The position numbers and the translations under genes were made by a program. Positions 9,079 to 18,149 of a stretch of 64,000 nucleotides of DNA are shown piece after piece (within the stretch, counting starts at the first letter, position 1; each line of letters opens with the position of its first letter). Below the pieces are notes generated by a model. The model did not search any database, was not told the DNA's origin, and saw only the letters and a program-made list of their open reading frames with translations. Origin of the DNA: Methanobrevibacter boviskoreani JH1 (lineage in GTDB: Archaea > Methanobacteriota > Methanobacteria > Methanobacteriales > Methanobacteriaceae); contig NZ_BAGX02000020.1 of the NCBI RefSeq assembly GCF_000320505.1, positions 166,573 to 230,572 on the forward strand. Direction: 5' to 3'.

Positions 9079-10575
9079 CTATTTCTTTGGATAGAAACCA
9101 CTTGGTTGCTCAGATAGATTAATCATTATATTTTTCATCTGTGTATAATGTTCCAATATAACCTTATGAGTTTCACGACCAATACCTGATTGTTTATAAC
9201 CACCAAATGGAGCACCAGCAGGAATTGAATTATAAGTGTTTACCCACATACGACCTGTTTCAATAGCATTACATACACGGATAGCACGGTTAATATCCCT
9301 AGTCCAAACAGCACCACCTAAACCATATGAACTGTCATTAGCCATTTCAATTACATCTTCTTCATCTTTAAATGGAATGACAACAGCTACAGGTCCAAAA
9401 ATTTCCTCTTGTGCTACTTTCATATCATTAGTAACATTGGTTAATAATGTAGGTTTAAAGAAACTACCTTCTGAAAGTGGTCCCTCTTTAAATCTTTCAC
9501 CACCAACAGCAATTGTTGCACCTTCTTTTACACCATCTTGAACACATTTTTCAATTTTTTCAACTTGCCTCTCATTAATCTGAGAACCCATCTGTGTATC
9601 CTCTAACCATGGCATATTTACATTTATTTTACCAAATTGATCTACAGCTTCCTTAACAAACTTATCGTAAATATCTTCTTGGACAAATACACGGGAACCT
9701 GCACAACATACTTGACCCTGGTTAAATAAAATACCTAATTGTAAACCGTCCATTGCCATATCCCATTTACAATCATCAAAGTAAATGTTAGCAGATTTAC
9801 CTCCTAATTCTAAGGTTGATGGAATTAATCTTGATGCAGCACAGTTTGCTACATTACAACCTATTTCAGTGGAACCGGTAAATGCTAATTTTCTGAATCC
9901 TGGATGTTCTAACATGTATTGACCTGATTTTGAACCTTTACCAGTAATAACATTAAATACACCTTTAGGAATAACTTTTTCAGTCATTTTAGCAAATTCG
10001 AGTACACTTAAAGGAGTGGAACTTGATGGGTGGAATACAGTACAACATCCTGCAGCAAGCACTGGAGCTAATTTCCAAGCAGCCATTAAGAATGGGAAGT
10101 TCCAAGGAACAATTTGACCAACTACACCTATTGGTTCCCTTAAGATTAAGCTTAAGGTATTATTGTCCAACATTGTTGCAGAACCTTCCTCAGCACGTAC
10201 AGCACCAGCAAAGTAACGGAAGTGATCTGATGAAAATGGCATGTCTATAGCCATATTCTCCCTAATTGGCTTACCATTATCAAGTGTTTCAATCATAGCT
10301 AATTTATCAGCATTGTCGTCAATAATATCTGCAACCTTAAGTAGAATTTCTTCTCTTTCAATAGGTTCAACAGCTTTCCAATCTGGAAATGCGGCATTAG
10401 CAGCATCAACTGCCTCATCCACATCTGCGTTAGTAGCTTCAGCACATGTAGCTAGTTTTTCACCATTTGCAGGACAAAAAGTTTCAAAGGTTGAGCCGTC
10501 TGATGCATCTTTCCATTGTCCATTTATATATAATTGATACTTTTCCTGTGCAGGGTTATTAGGAATCTTTTCCAT
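9079..10575 (-). CDS. NAD(P)-dependent aldehyde dehydrogenase
   Basis: A 498-residue member of the non-acylating ALDH superfamily, oxidising an aldehyde to the acid. Visible motifs: PWNFPFLMA (cofactor-binding Asn), FTGSTEIG, the general base Glu in LELGGKSAN, the catalytic Cys in NQGQVCCAGSR, EEIFGPV, and GAPFGGYKQSGIGRE at the C-terminus. GAGGTAAT precedes the ATG. It starts 32 bases after the iron alcohol dehydrogenase, so the two are one operon and act in sequence: alcohol to aldehyde to acid. The most likely physiological pair is ethanol and acetate, but chain-length preference cannot be read from the sequence. The absence of a CoA-acylating-type sequence implies free acid as product. 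Confidence 0.93.
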   Translation of the reverse strand: MEKIPNNPAQEKYQLYINGQWKDASDGSTFETFCPANGEKLATCAEATNADVDEAVDAANAAFPDWKAVEPIEREEILLKVADIIDDNADKLAMIETLDNGKPIRENMAIDMPFSSDHFRYFAGAVRAEEGSATMLDNNTLSLILREPIGVVGQIVPWNFPFLMAAWKLAPVLAAGCCTVFHPSSSTPLSVLEFAKMTEKVIPKGVFNVITGKGSKSGQYMLEHPGFRKLAFTGSTEIGCNVANCAASRLIPSTLELGGKSANIYFDDCKWDMAMDGLQLGILFNQGQVCCAGSRVFVQEDIYDKFVKEAVDQFGKINVNMPWLEDTQMGSQINERQVEKIEKCVQDGVKEGATIAVGGERFKEGPLSEGSFFKPTLLTNVTNDMKVAQEEIFGPVAVVIPFKDEEDVIEMANDSSYGLGGAVWTRDINRAIRVCNAIETGRMWVNTYNSIPAGAPFGGYKQSGIGRETHKVILEHYTQMKNIMINLSEQPSGFYPKK

Positions 10576-10607
10576 ATTATTACCTCTTTATCTCATTTAT
10601 TTTTTAT

Positions 10608-11789
10608 CTAGAAATCAATCTCATCTATACCATAGTATATATTGTGTAAAAGTTTTTCAAACAATTCTGCAGTCATTTCTCTTGGGTTTGCAGCAGTACA
10701 TGCATCAGTCATAGCATTTTTAGAAATTTCCTTGACTTTTGCATTAAATTCATCTTCATCTACACCCCACTCTTTAAGATCATGAGGTATACCTAAGTAT
10801 TTATTAAAGTCTGCAACAGTATTACATAGTTTTTCAACCAATTCCTCATCAGTACCTTCCCATCCAAGATAACGGCCAATAGCAGCATATCTTGAAGGAT
10901 CTTTCCTAGCATTAAATCTAGTAGCATATGGTAGATACATAGCATTAGCTTCACCATGAGGAATATGTCTTCCAGAGAATGCAGCTCCAGTTTTATGAGC
11001 CATAGAATGGACAATACCTAATAATCCATTAGAAAATGCAATTCCAGCTTCAGCCTGAGCATAATGCATCATTTCCCTCGCATCTTGATTTCCGTCATAG
11101 GACTGTTTTAGATTATTCAAAATCATGTGAATCGCATCTAAAGCCATAGCATCTGCAAATGGTTGATGGGTTGAAGCGGTATATGCTTCAATAGCATGAG
11201 TTAAAGCATCCATTCCAGTATGTGCTACTAATTTAGGTGGCATACTTGCTGGTAACTGTGGATCTACAATAGCCACATCTGGAGTTACTTCAAAATCAGC
11301 AATAGGCCATTTAATACCGGTATCATAATCAGTTATAACTGAGAATGCAGTTACCTCAGTACCAGTACCACTTGTAGAACCAATAGCGCAGAAATGAGCT
11401 TTTTGTCTCATTTTAGGTAAACCAAATGGAACACATGCCTCTTCAAAGGTTAAATCAGGATATTCATAGAAAATCCACATACCTTTAGCTGCATCAATAG
11501 GGGAACCTCCACCCATTGCTACAATCCAATCTGGTTCAAATTCACGCATTTGTTTTGCTCCTTCCATGACAGTGGTAACAGAAGGGTCTGATTCTACTCC
11601 TTCGAATAATTTTGTTTCCATGCCTGCCTCTTTAAGATAGTCCATGACTTTATCCAGGAAACCAGCACGTTTTAAGGATCCTCCACCAATTACTACAAAA
11701 GCCTTTTTACCTTCTAAATCTTTTAAATTTTCTAATGCACCTTGACCTACGAAAATTTTTCTAGGTACACAGAACAATGTTTTATCCAT
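10608..11789 (-). CDS. Iron-containing alcohol dehydrogenase
   Basis: A 393-residue group III (Fe-dependent) alcohol dehydrogenase, first gene of the alcohol-oxidation cluster. The cofactor-binding motif GGGSPIDAAKG is near residue 95. GSTSGTGTEVTAFSVI and the metal-binding region HTGMDALTHAIEAY and HSMAHKTGAAFSGRHIPHGEANA supply the Asp and three His ligands. GGAGGAAAA precedes the ATG. A candidate TATA box and a 14-bp palindrome lie upstream. With the aldehyde dehydrogenase and npdG downstream, it likely feeds electrons from a primary alcohol into F420. Family members use NAD or NADP, and this one's preference is not evident. Confidence 0.94.
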   Translation of the reverse strand: MDKTLFCVPRKIFVGQGALENLKDLEGKKAFVVIGGGSLKRAGFLDKVMDYLKEAGMETKLFEGVESDPSVTTVMEGAKQMREFEPDWIVAMGGGSPIDAAKGMWIFYEYPDLTFEEACVPFGLPKMRQKAHFCAIGSTSGTGTEVTAFSVITDYDTGIKWPIADFEVTPDVAIVDPQLPASMPPKLVAHTGMDALTHAIEAYTASTHQPFADAMALDAIHMILNNLKQSYDGNQDAREMMHYAQAEAGIAFSNGLLGIVHSMAHKTGAAFSGRHIPHGEANAMYLPYATRFNARKDPSRYAAIGRYLGWEGTDEELVEKLCNTVADFNKYLGIPHDLKEWGVDEDEFNAKVKEISKNAMTDACTAANPREMTAELFEKLLHNIYYGIDEIDF

Positions 11790-11831
11790 ATTTTTTCCTC
11801 CGAAATTTAAGTAACGTGTTTATGGTGGTTA

Positions 11832-11877
11832 AATTCTTAAGAATTATTTTATCCACATGTAAAAATAAAAATATAAA
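11832..11877 (-). promoter_or_regulatory. Promoter of the alcohol-oxidation operon with 14-bp palindrome at the predicted start site
   Basis: On the minus strand TTTATATT (plus 11870-11877) fits an archaeal TATA box. About 25 bases downstream lies the perfect palindrome AATTCTTAAGAATT (11832-11845), exactly where transcription should begin. A dyad at the start site is a common place for a repressor to bind. Assignment is by position only. Confidence 0.45.
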
Positions 11878-12860
11878 AAAGGTATAAATTGAAAATTATT
11901 AAGTGGTACTTAAAAATCAAAATAATAAACAATAGAGCATGAAAAAATGTAAAAAAATTAACTAATCAATAGCATACTAAAATATTCCCATAAATATAAG
12001 TGATATGACTTAAGTTTATAAGAATTATATTAACTACAACCATTACAATTAAAAATTTTTACAAACTTCTATGATATCCTTTGTTATATCTATTTTACAA
12101 TTAAAAATTGTAAGAACTAATATATAAACTAATCAAAAATGAAAAATTTGTAACTAACATCAAGCTTAGTTTCAATAAATAAGAACAAAATAAAAAATTA
12201 GTCTAAAATTAGATAATTAAAAATCAAAAAGAATTTATAAGAATTTTCTAAAAATCAATAAGAAAAAATAATATTATTATAAATAAATAAACTAAAAAAC
12301 TACAATTAAAAAATTAAATTTAAATTGAATAGTTCATAAAATATGAATTAAATAATTTTAAAAAAACAGTTAAAATAGCTTTAAATAGAAAAATAAAAAT
12401 GAAAATAAGTTAAAATAAGTATTAAATGAATAATTATATGTAAATTAATATATATAGAAATAAAAAAATTTTAAATATAAAATAAAATAATAATTAATTG
12501 TTGTACAAAAAATAAGAAATAAATAAAAGTATATTAAGTAAATAAAATAATAAATAATCTTTATTTAATTAAATCAAAGTTATAAAAATTTTTAAAAGAA
12601 AAGTAATAAAAAATAAAGAGTATTTTTTAAAAACAAAATAGGATTCATTTTAAATAAGAAAAATAGCTAAAATACTACCATTAAAAATTAGAAGAAATCC
12701 TCAAAACAATGCAATATTAATAAAAGGGTTTAAGAACAGATTAGAATAAAAATAATAAATTACATTTATTAAAATCAATTAAATTTGAAAATATGAAAAC
12801 GATCTAAAAAAAGTAATTGCTAATACAAAATAAAAAAAAGAAAAGAAAAAATAAAGAAGT
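11878..12860. other. Long A-rich intergenic region without recognisable genes
   Basis: About 980 bases between the adh promoter and the frhB stop codon. The plus strand is strongly A-rich with many A and AAT runs and almost no G+C. I see no coding frame, RNA or clear repeat. The far end (about 12780-12860) is U-rich in the frhB direction and probably terminates the frh operon. Confidence 0.5.
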
Positions 12861-13739
12861 TTAATATTCATAGTATTTATCAAATGGAACAGGAAGTCCC
12901 ATCTTCATCCTATTTTCAGCTTCTTTCTTATTTTTATCTTTTTTACCTTTAGCTAATTTACTGAGTAAACCTAAACCTGGTTTTACAGAATCATCAAATT
13001 CCTTAGTTTCAATAAGGCCTGCACTTACAGCAGCATTGAAAATAGATTCACCATCATCGGTTCTTGTAAATACAGTAGACCAACCATCTGGAGAACCAAC
13101 AGATCCAGTAGCAACATCAGCAAATTCTGCTACATAATCAGGACAGACATTACATCCTGCTTGTTCATATCCATGTGTTTCTTTTAAAGAAATTCCGTGA
13201 TTGTCATCAGCCGTTTCTGCAAAGAATTTACCTTTACCAATATCCATTTTAGTAATATCATTAATGTCTAATCCCATTTTTTCAGCAGTGAAAGTTTCAA
13301 TTGAAGCCATAGGGAAGTTTTCCATACAGAAAATACCGATTAATAATTTAAGTTTATCTGCAACGAATCTTGTTGAGAATGGATATACTTGCATTTTTCT
13401 AATACCCATGATTTGACATGGAGTTCCTACAGTACCGACTTTTTCAATACCTGCTTGTCTTACAGCTTCTTTTAACGCCCAAACATTAGGTGAATGAGTA
13501 TATTTAGTTCCAGCTGCAGCAATAAGCTCATCGGTAGTAGTAGCAACTACTGGTTTAGGTACCCAAGGTTCATCACTAGGTCCAGCGACAACTGCTCCTT
13601 CAATAATACCTTCGTCTAATGCATAGGAGAATAAAGCAGTTACAATTCCACCATCTTGAGCAACATCTTGAATTTTTTTATCGGTAGCTCTTGCACAAAC
13701 AACTTGTTTATATTTTCCAAATTCTTGACCAAATTCCAT
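12861..13739 (-). CDS. frhB: Coenzyme F420-reducing hydrogenase, beta subunit (FrhB)
   Basis: FrhB is the flavin- and iron-sulfur-containing subunit that passes electrons to F420. The 292-residue length is normal. Visible are [16 protein letters not shown] (F420/FAD region), [15 protein letters not shown] with a cluster Cys, IFCMENFP, and the C-terminal [17 protein letters not shown] with further cluster cysteines. AGGAGGAT lies before the ATG. It is the last gene of frhADGB, 11 bases after frhG. Working with FrhA and FrhG, it forms a soluble cytosolic complex coupling H2 to F420 reduction. Confidence 0.96.
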   Translation of the reverse strand: MEFGQEFGKYKQVVCARATDKKIQDVAQDGGIVTALFSYALDEGIIEGAVVAGPSDEPWVPKPVVATTTDELIAAAGTKYTHSPNVWALKEAVRQAGIEKVGTVGTPCQIMGIRKMQVYPFSTRFVADKLKLLIGIFCMENFPMASIETFTAEKMGLDINDITKMDIGKGKFFAETADDNHGISLKETHGYEQAGCNVCPDYVAEFADVATGSVGSPDGWSTVFTRTDDGESIFNAAVSAGLIETKEFDDSVKPGLGLLSKLAKGKKDKNKKEAENRMKMGLPVPFDKYYEY

Positions 13740-13750
13740 ACTAAATCCTC

Positions 13751-14566
13751 CTATAAGTCAAATTCTTTTTGAATCCTTTCATATGGGAACCAAGATCTAG
13801 GACAATGTACATAACATGAACCACATTTAATACATCTATCCTTATTACATTCAGGTCTACCTTCAACCATAGTCATTGCTCTAGTTGGACAAGCTAATGC
13901 ACAAGTTCCACATCCGGTACATAATGATTTATTAGTAATGTTAGTTTTTACATCACAACCACATGCTAAATTACATGAAGCAAGGTTAAGTGCAGGTTGT
14001 AAATAATCCATATCACTATTAATTAAAGCAACAACAGCTTTAGCAATCATTTCCGGAGAAACAGGACAACCAGGAAGAGCAAGATCTACTTTTACCAAAT
14101 CACTTACAGGTACAAATGACTCGTGTTTAGGTTGTGCTTGTTGACCACCATGAGCAAATCTAGTGAAACAACCAGTCATAGCACAGGAACCGAAAGCACA
14201 TATTAAATCAGAATGTTTTCTAGCTTCTTGAACTTCATTTAAACTGTGTTCATCTTGTAAACATACAGAACCTTCAATAAGACATAAGTCCATATGAGGC
14301 ATTTCCTCTGCATAAGTACCATGAATCCATTTATCTACTAAAGTTTGACCATATACAATATCTACCATATCAGAAAGTAAGGTTGATAAAATATCATAGT
14401 TTTCAGTTAAAGACATTGCATCACCGGTACAACCACTTAAGTGGATGTATCCGATTTTAGGTTTATTAGTAGGTTTTATAGAAACTTGACCTTCCTCGTA
14501 TTTAACCTCAGATTCAACAGGTTTAGTTTCTTTTTTACCAAAAGATTTTTTTAATTTATCAAACAT
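13751..14566 (-). CDS. frhG: Coenzyme F420-reducing hydrogenase, gamma (small) subunit (FrhG)
   Basis: The small, electron-transfer subunit of the NiFe hydrogenase, 271 residues. The proximal cluster cysteines are in [29 protein letters not shown] and [13 protein letters not shown]-terminal two-cluster ferredoxin domain follows ([12 protein letters not shown] and [12 protein letters not shown]). The ATG directly follows the frhD stop codon (TAA ATG), so translation is coupled. It has no twin-arginine signal, consistent with a cytoplasmic F420 enzyme. Confidence 0.96.
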   Translation of the reverse strand: MFDKLKKSFGKKETKPVESEVKYEEGQVSIKPTNKPKIGYIHLSGCTGDAMSLTENYDILSTLLSDMVDIVYGQTLVDKWIHGTYAEEMPHMDLCLIEGSVCLQDEHSLNEVQEARKHSDLICAFGSCAMTGCFTRFAHGGQQAQPKHESFVPVSDLVKVDLALPGCPVSPEMIAKAVVALINSDMDYLQPALNLASCNLACGCDVKTNITNKSLCTGCGTCALACPTRAMTMVEGRPECNKDRCIKCGSCYVHCPRSWFPYERIQKEFDL

Positions 14567-15046
14567 TTAATTAACCCCTATCTCTTTAAAAATCATATCA
14601 ATGGCTTTAGGAATAGCGTTTTCAACAGGCTCAGTTAAGCCCATTACTATATCTGGTGCAGAAATTTCTTTTGGTTGGCAACCTACTATTACAACATCAA
14701 TTCCTTGATTTGCCAAATCTTGTAATGGTTCTTCAACAGCCCAATTATGAGCATTTTCATATTTACCTTTAGGCATCTCAAAAGGTGAGAAAAATCTTAA
14801 GGTACCTGGTTCAGCATTAAAATCAACTACATCAACAATTACTAACTTTTTCCATTTTTCACTAGGTAGTGAAAAAACATAGTAAGTTGCGCTAGTACCT
14901 GCATCAATAAAGTCAACTTCTTCAGGAAAGTCTTTATCTTTGAAATATTTTTCTTTGATTGTTTTAATTACATATGGTCCAAAACCATCGTCCTGGAACA
15001 ATACATTTCCACAGCCAACAACTAAATTTTCTACATCATATGCCAT
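14567..15046 (-). CDS. frhD: Hydrogenase maturation endopeptidase FrhD
   Basis: A 159-residue HycI/HyaD-type protease that trims the C-terminal peptide of FrhA after nickel insertion. The N-terminus ([20 protein letters not shown]) matches the family GxGNxLxxDDGxG motif with the conserved Asp that senses nickel, followed by [17 protein letters not shown] precedes the ATG. It lies between frhA (10-base gap) and frhG (no gap), the classic frhADGB order. Confidence 0.94.
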   Translation of the reverse strand: MAYDVENLVVGCGNVLFQDDGFGPYVIKTIKEKYFKDKDFPEEVDFIDAGTSATYYVFSLPSEKWKKLVIVDVVDFNAEPGTLRFFSPFEMPKGKYENAHNWAVEEPLQDLANQGIDVVIVGCQPKEISAPDIVMGLTEPVENAIPKAIDMIFKEIGVN

Positions 15047-15056
15047 TTAAATTCCC

Positions 15057-16274
15057 CTATAAATTTACCATCTCACTTTTGAGAACACTTTTATCATCGT
15101 CATCCACTACCATTACATGAGTAGCACATGATAAACATGGATCATAAGCTCTAATTACATGAGGTCCATATTCATGGTGGAAACCTTCAGTAGCAGGACC
15201 CATAATTGGGATATTCCAGGTAGTTGGTACTAAACATGAATAATATTGAACCCTACCGTCTTTAATTTGAGCCATATGAACATCAGTTCCTCTAGGTGCT
15301 TCAATTACACCTAAACCTAATTTATTGGTACCTCTAGGGTCAAAGTCAGCTCTAACAGGAGCGGAAGTATCTAATTGATCAACTAATTCCACAATTCTTG
15401 CAGCATTAAGTTTCATTTCTTCAGCTCTTGCAACATGTTGAGCAACTACACCTTTATCTTTAAATCCATGATACATTTCCATTCTAGCTCTAGGTCCAGT
15501 TTCAATAGGTTTACCTTCCCATAAAGGAATAGTAGAACAAGCCCTTTTACCTATTTCCGGATCATCATACCATTGTTCAGGCATAATTTCACTGAATTTA
15601 TCAAAGTCAAAATAAGATCTGTCACCATAGTAAGGACTAGATGAAAATGGTTTATTTTTAACAACACCTAAATCTTTAGGTAATCCTTTATCCGCAACTA
15701 ATCCTTCGATTAATTCAGCATGTTTCTCAACATCAGGTACTAATTCTTTAGCAATCTTTGTTATTTTTTCTTTAGCTAATGGAGAAATATTTCTAGCCAT
15801 TCCGCCTACTCTAATATCAGATGGGTGAATACCTTCACCTGCTAATGTATCTACAATAAATTGAGCTTTTTTCCTAATATTAGATACACTGTCTACAGCT
15901 GTTTTAAATAAGTTATCAGGTACAAAATCTGGTGCGATTAAGAAATGGTGAATAGCTGCACTATCAAGACAGTGAGCTGCTAAAGTTACCTCTCTCATAA
16001 TTTTTCCAGCTTTAGGAACCTCAATATCTAATGAATCATCTATAGCTTCAACAGATGCTAAGGTATGAGGTATAGGACAAACACCACAAATTCTTTGACA
16101 TAAAACAGGTGGAGTTTCAGGTGCCTTACCTACAACCATCTTTTCTAAACCTCTAACAGGAGTAATACTAAAGTATCTACCCTTTGTAACAATTCCTTCA
16201 TCATCCACTTCCATGACAAGTTCTGCGTGGCCTTCTTGTCTGGTAGTAGGTGATATAACTATTTTTTCACTCAA
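15057..16274 (-). CDS. frhA: Coenzyme F420-reducing hydrogenase, alpha (large) subunit (FrhA)
   Basis: Catalytic NiFe subunit. The nickel-binding motifs are [10 protein letters not shown] near the N-terminus and DPCLSCATH near the C-terminus. The tail [19 protein letters not shown] after that His should be cut off by FrhD. Cysteine, not selenocysteine, occupies the active-site position. The frame opens with GTG at 16283, but the ribosome binding site GAGGTGA overlaps that codon. The TTG at 16274 lies at correct spacing and gives [19 protein letters not shown], 405 residues, which I prefer. First gene of frhADGB. Confidence 0.96.
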   Translation of the reverse strand: MSEKIVISPTTRQEGHAELVMEVDDEGIVTKGRYFSITPVRGLEKMVVGKAPETPPVLCQRICGVCPIPHTLASVEAIDDSLDIEVPKAGKIMREVTLAAHCLDSAAIHHFLIAPDFVPDNLFKTAVDSVSNIRKKAQFIVDTLAGEGIHPSDIRVGGMARNISPLAKEKITKIAKELVPDVEKHAELIEGLVADKGLPKDLGVVKNKPFSSSPYYGDRSYFDFDKFSEIMPEQWYDDPEIGKRACSTIPLWEGKPIETGPRARMEMYHGFKDKGVVAQHVARAEEMKLNAARIVELVDQLDTSAPVRADFDPRGTNKLGLGVIEAPRGTDVHMAQIKDGRVQYYSCLVPTTWNIPIMGPATEGFHHEYGPHVIRAYDPCLSCATHVMVVDDDDKSVLKSEMVNL

Positions 16275-16337
16275 ATGTGTCACCTCTTATATTAAAAAAT
16301 TAGAAACCAACGACAGTTATTAATTTATTAAAGATGA

Positions 16338-16345
16338 TATATAAA
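16338..16345 (-). promoter_or_regulatory. TATA box of the frh operon
   Basis: The minus strand reads TTTATATA, a perfect archaeal box A, about 64 bases before the frhA start codon. A second TATATAAAT-like site at 16371-16380 is an alternative. Transcription would start near 16315. Confidence 0.5.
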
Positions 16346-16776
16346 TGATTTTTAATAAAGTAAAACGAAAAATTTATATAGTAAAAGATTAATGAAAAAC
16401 GAAAATTATACAAAGATGCAATAGAATTTAAAAAAAATATAAAAATAATACATAATTTAAAAAATCATTAAAAAAATTAAAATAGAAAACAAATATTGAA
16501 TAATAGAAAAAAAGTAAGCATATAGCTTTAAATCCGCAATATAATGAATAAAACAATTATTTTAATAAAATAGAAAAATAATTTTATGAATTTTTAGATA
16601 AAAAGTAATACAGAAAATAGATAAAATGAAATATACAAAATTTTATAAATAAAAAAAACCATATAAGAAAAGTAATATATATTATATAAAAGTTTTGTAA
16701 AAGATTTATAAGTATAAGTAATTATAATTATAAATTTTTTACAGAACAAGTCTTATACAATATAGAGGTGAGTTGA
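16346..16776. other. AT-rich divergent intergenic region
   Basis: Between the frh promoter and the gene at 16777 there is only AT-rich DNA. GAGGTGA at 16765-16771 is the ribosome binding site of the plus-strand gene. ATATATTATATAAAAG near 16675-16690 could be its TATA element. No other structure is seen. Confidence 0.45.
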
Positions 16777-17283
16777 GTGGAAAAATCTAATATTATTATC
16801 TCAATTATTATTGTTATTTGTATTGCAGCAGGAGTAACTGCTTATGGATTAACTAGTGAAGATAACGGAGTATTCAAGAATCTCCAAGGAATTGGTGCAG
16901 ATAACGGAGGATCTGGTGTTGGAAATTCTACTAACGTAAGTACCAATACAGATAATTCTGGCTCTGGCTCATCAGATAACAGTGGTTCTGATGGACAATA
17001 TTCTGGAGGAGACAGTTCTGGTGCTGGTTACTACGATGGTAGTGGCAGTAGTAGTGGTAGTGGTGACAGTGGAAACAATGCTATTACTCCAAATGATAAC
17101 GGCGGCTCAAATGATAATGGTGGATCAAATAACGGCGACATACATGCAGTTGCATATGAATTAACCACATATCACTCCGATGGATCTTATACTGTAACTA
17201 AATATAATTACCTTGACCAGAAAGTTGGATTTATTACTTATGATAAGGATGGAAATCAAATTGAAGGTGGAGGTGGTGCTTAA
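16777..17283 (+). CDS. Membrane-anchored Gly/Ser/Asn/Asp-rich surface protein, unknown
   Basis: A 168-residue protein starting at GTG, five bases after GAGGTGA. The N-terminus is a signal-anchor helix (IIISIIIVICIAAGVTAYGL). A disordered low-complexity linker (about residues 40-120) rich in Gly, Ser, Asn and Asp follows, with repeated NDNGGSN-like units. The small C-terminal part (AVAYELTTYHSDGSYTVTKY, YDKDGNQIEG) has alternating beta-strand character like short tail repeats of secreted proteins. It probably sits on the outer face of the membrane. A strong terminator follows. No family is recognised. Codon use in the linker is more G+C-rich than its surroundings because of the Gly and Ser codons. 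Confidence 0.75.
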   Translation: MEKSNIIISIIIVICIAAGVTAYGLTSEDNGVFKNLQGIGADNGGSGVGNSTNVSTNTDNSGSGSSDNSGSDGQYSGGDSSGAGYYDGSGSSSGSGDSGNNAITPNDNGGSNDNGGSNNGDIHAVAYELTTYHSDGSYTVTKYNYLDQKVGFITYDKDGNQIEGGGGA

Positions 17284-17293
17284 AAACACCATA

Positions 17294-17334
17294 ATAATCA
17301 GTAAAAACATTTACTGATTATAATCTTTTTTTTT
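17294..17334 (+). terminator. Hairpin plus T-tract terminator
   Basis: A perfect 12-bp stem (17294-17305 with 17310-17321, loop AACA) is followed by AATC and a run of nine T. It ends the gene at 16777-17283. Confidence 0.8.
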
Positions 17335-17377
17335 AAAAAATTTAGAATTTAGTAATATTACTTAAAAAATAGTAATA

Positions 17378-17400
17378 TTTATATATTAGTTTAAACTAAT
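17378..17400 (+). promoter_or_regulatory. TATA box and 16-bp palindrome before tRNA-Arg(TCT)
   Basis: TTTATATA (17378-17385) is followed directly by the perfect palindrome ATTAGTTTAAACTAAT (17385-17400), about 20 bases before the tRNA. The TATA box fits the tRNA promoter. The palindrome may be chance in AT-rich DNA or a regulator site. Confidence 0.5.
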
Positions 17401-17420
17401 ATTCTAATGTTGATATACAT

Positions 17421-17494
17421 GGGCCGGTAGCCTAGTAGGATAGGGCGTCGGACTTCTAATCCGAAGATCCCGGGTTCAAATCCCGGCCGGTCCG
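17421..17494 (+). tRNA. tRNA-Arg (TCT)
   Basis: A cloverleaf of 74 bases. The acceptor is GGGCCGG/CCGGTCC with one G-U pair, discriminator G, anticodon stem TCGGA/TCCGA, loop CTTCTAA (anticodon TCT), and T arm CCGGGTTCAAATCCCGG. It decodes AGA, the main arginine codon in this AT-rich genome. CCA is not encoded. Confidence 0.96.
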
Positions 17495-17569
17495 TATAAA
17501 AGATACTTTTTTTATTAATTTTACTTACTCTAAAAAATTTACTGTTTAATCATAAATTTAATTAAAAAA

Positions 17570-17643
17570 GGGCTTGTAGCCTAGCTGGATAGGGCGTTAG
17601 ACTCCTAATCTAAAGATCGCGGGTTCAAATCCCGCCAAGTCCG
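17570..17643 (+). tRNA. tRNA-Arg (CCT)
   Basis: A cloverleaf of 74 bases. The acceptor is GGGCTTG/CAAGTCC, discriminator G, anticodon stem TTAGA/TCTAA, loop CTCCTAA (anticodon CCT), and T arm GCGGGTTCAAATCCCGC. It decodes AGG. It is clearly a paralogue of the TCT tRNA 75 bases upstream and probably arose by duplication. Confidence 0.96.
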
Positions 17644-17717
17644 TTTTATAAATAGCTCTCATTTTTTAACTTTTAAACTTAGAAACTTTTATAATAAATA
17701 TAATTTAATATAAAACT

Positions 17718-18062
17718 ATGGCAAATGATATATGTGAGATTAAAAGTATAAGAGAAGATGTTATTGAAGAAGTTTCAAGGGAAATGAAAACTTGTAAGAC
17801 TTATGAAGACACAGCAAATATATTTAAATTGCTTGGGGATTACAATAGAATTAGAATCATTAATGCATTGAAAATTAAAGAATTATGTGTCTGTGAGTTA
17901 TCCATATTATTAGATATGAGCCAATCAAGTATTTCACATCAATTAAGAATATTAAGACATCACAATATTGTAAAGAATAGAAAGGAAAATAAAAGGGTCT
18001 TTTATTCATTAAATAATGATAAAATATTCAAACTCATTGAAGAGTCTGAGGAATTGATATAA
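17718..18062 (+). CDS. ArsR/SmtB-family transcriptional regulator
   Basis: A 114-residue winged-helix repressor. After an N-terminal helix comes IFKLLGDYNRIRIINAL, then ELCVCELSILLDMSQSSISHQLRILR (the DNA-reading helix) and the wing KNRKENKRVFYSLN. The ELCVCEL motif is the metal-binding cysteine pair of the ArsR/CadC/SmtB type, so a metal or metalloid ion is the probable signal. It stands alone behind two tRNA genes, with no transporter or resistance gene beside it, so its target is unknown. Confidence 0.87.
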   Translation: MANDICEIKSIREDVIEEVSREMKTCKTYEDTANIFKLLGDYNRIRIINALKIKELCVCELSILLDMSQSSISHQLRILRHHNIVKNRKENKRVFYSLNNDKIFKLIEESEELI

Positions 18063-18149
18063 TTGAATAAAAATAATCTAAAATATAATTTCCTTAACTT
18101 GAATTATTTAAAAAAGTTATCTAAAATAAATACCACTAGATATTAAAAA

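Noticed and set aside
9079-10575. Aldehyde dehydrogenase as a CoA-acylating (AdhE-type) enzyme
   Set aside because: The general-base Glu motif LELGGKSAN and the NQGQVCCAGSR catalytic motif are those of non-acylating ALDHs, and the gene is separate from the ADH.
11878-12860. A hidden gene or RNA in the 1-kb gap between adh and frhB
   Set aside because: No frame of useful length, no G+C-richer segment and no stable stem were seen; composition is almost pure A/T.
15057-16274. Selenocysteine in the FrhA active site
   Set aside because: The C-terminal motif reads DPCLSCATH with ordinary Cys codons and there is no in-frame TGA.
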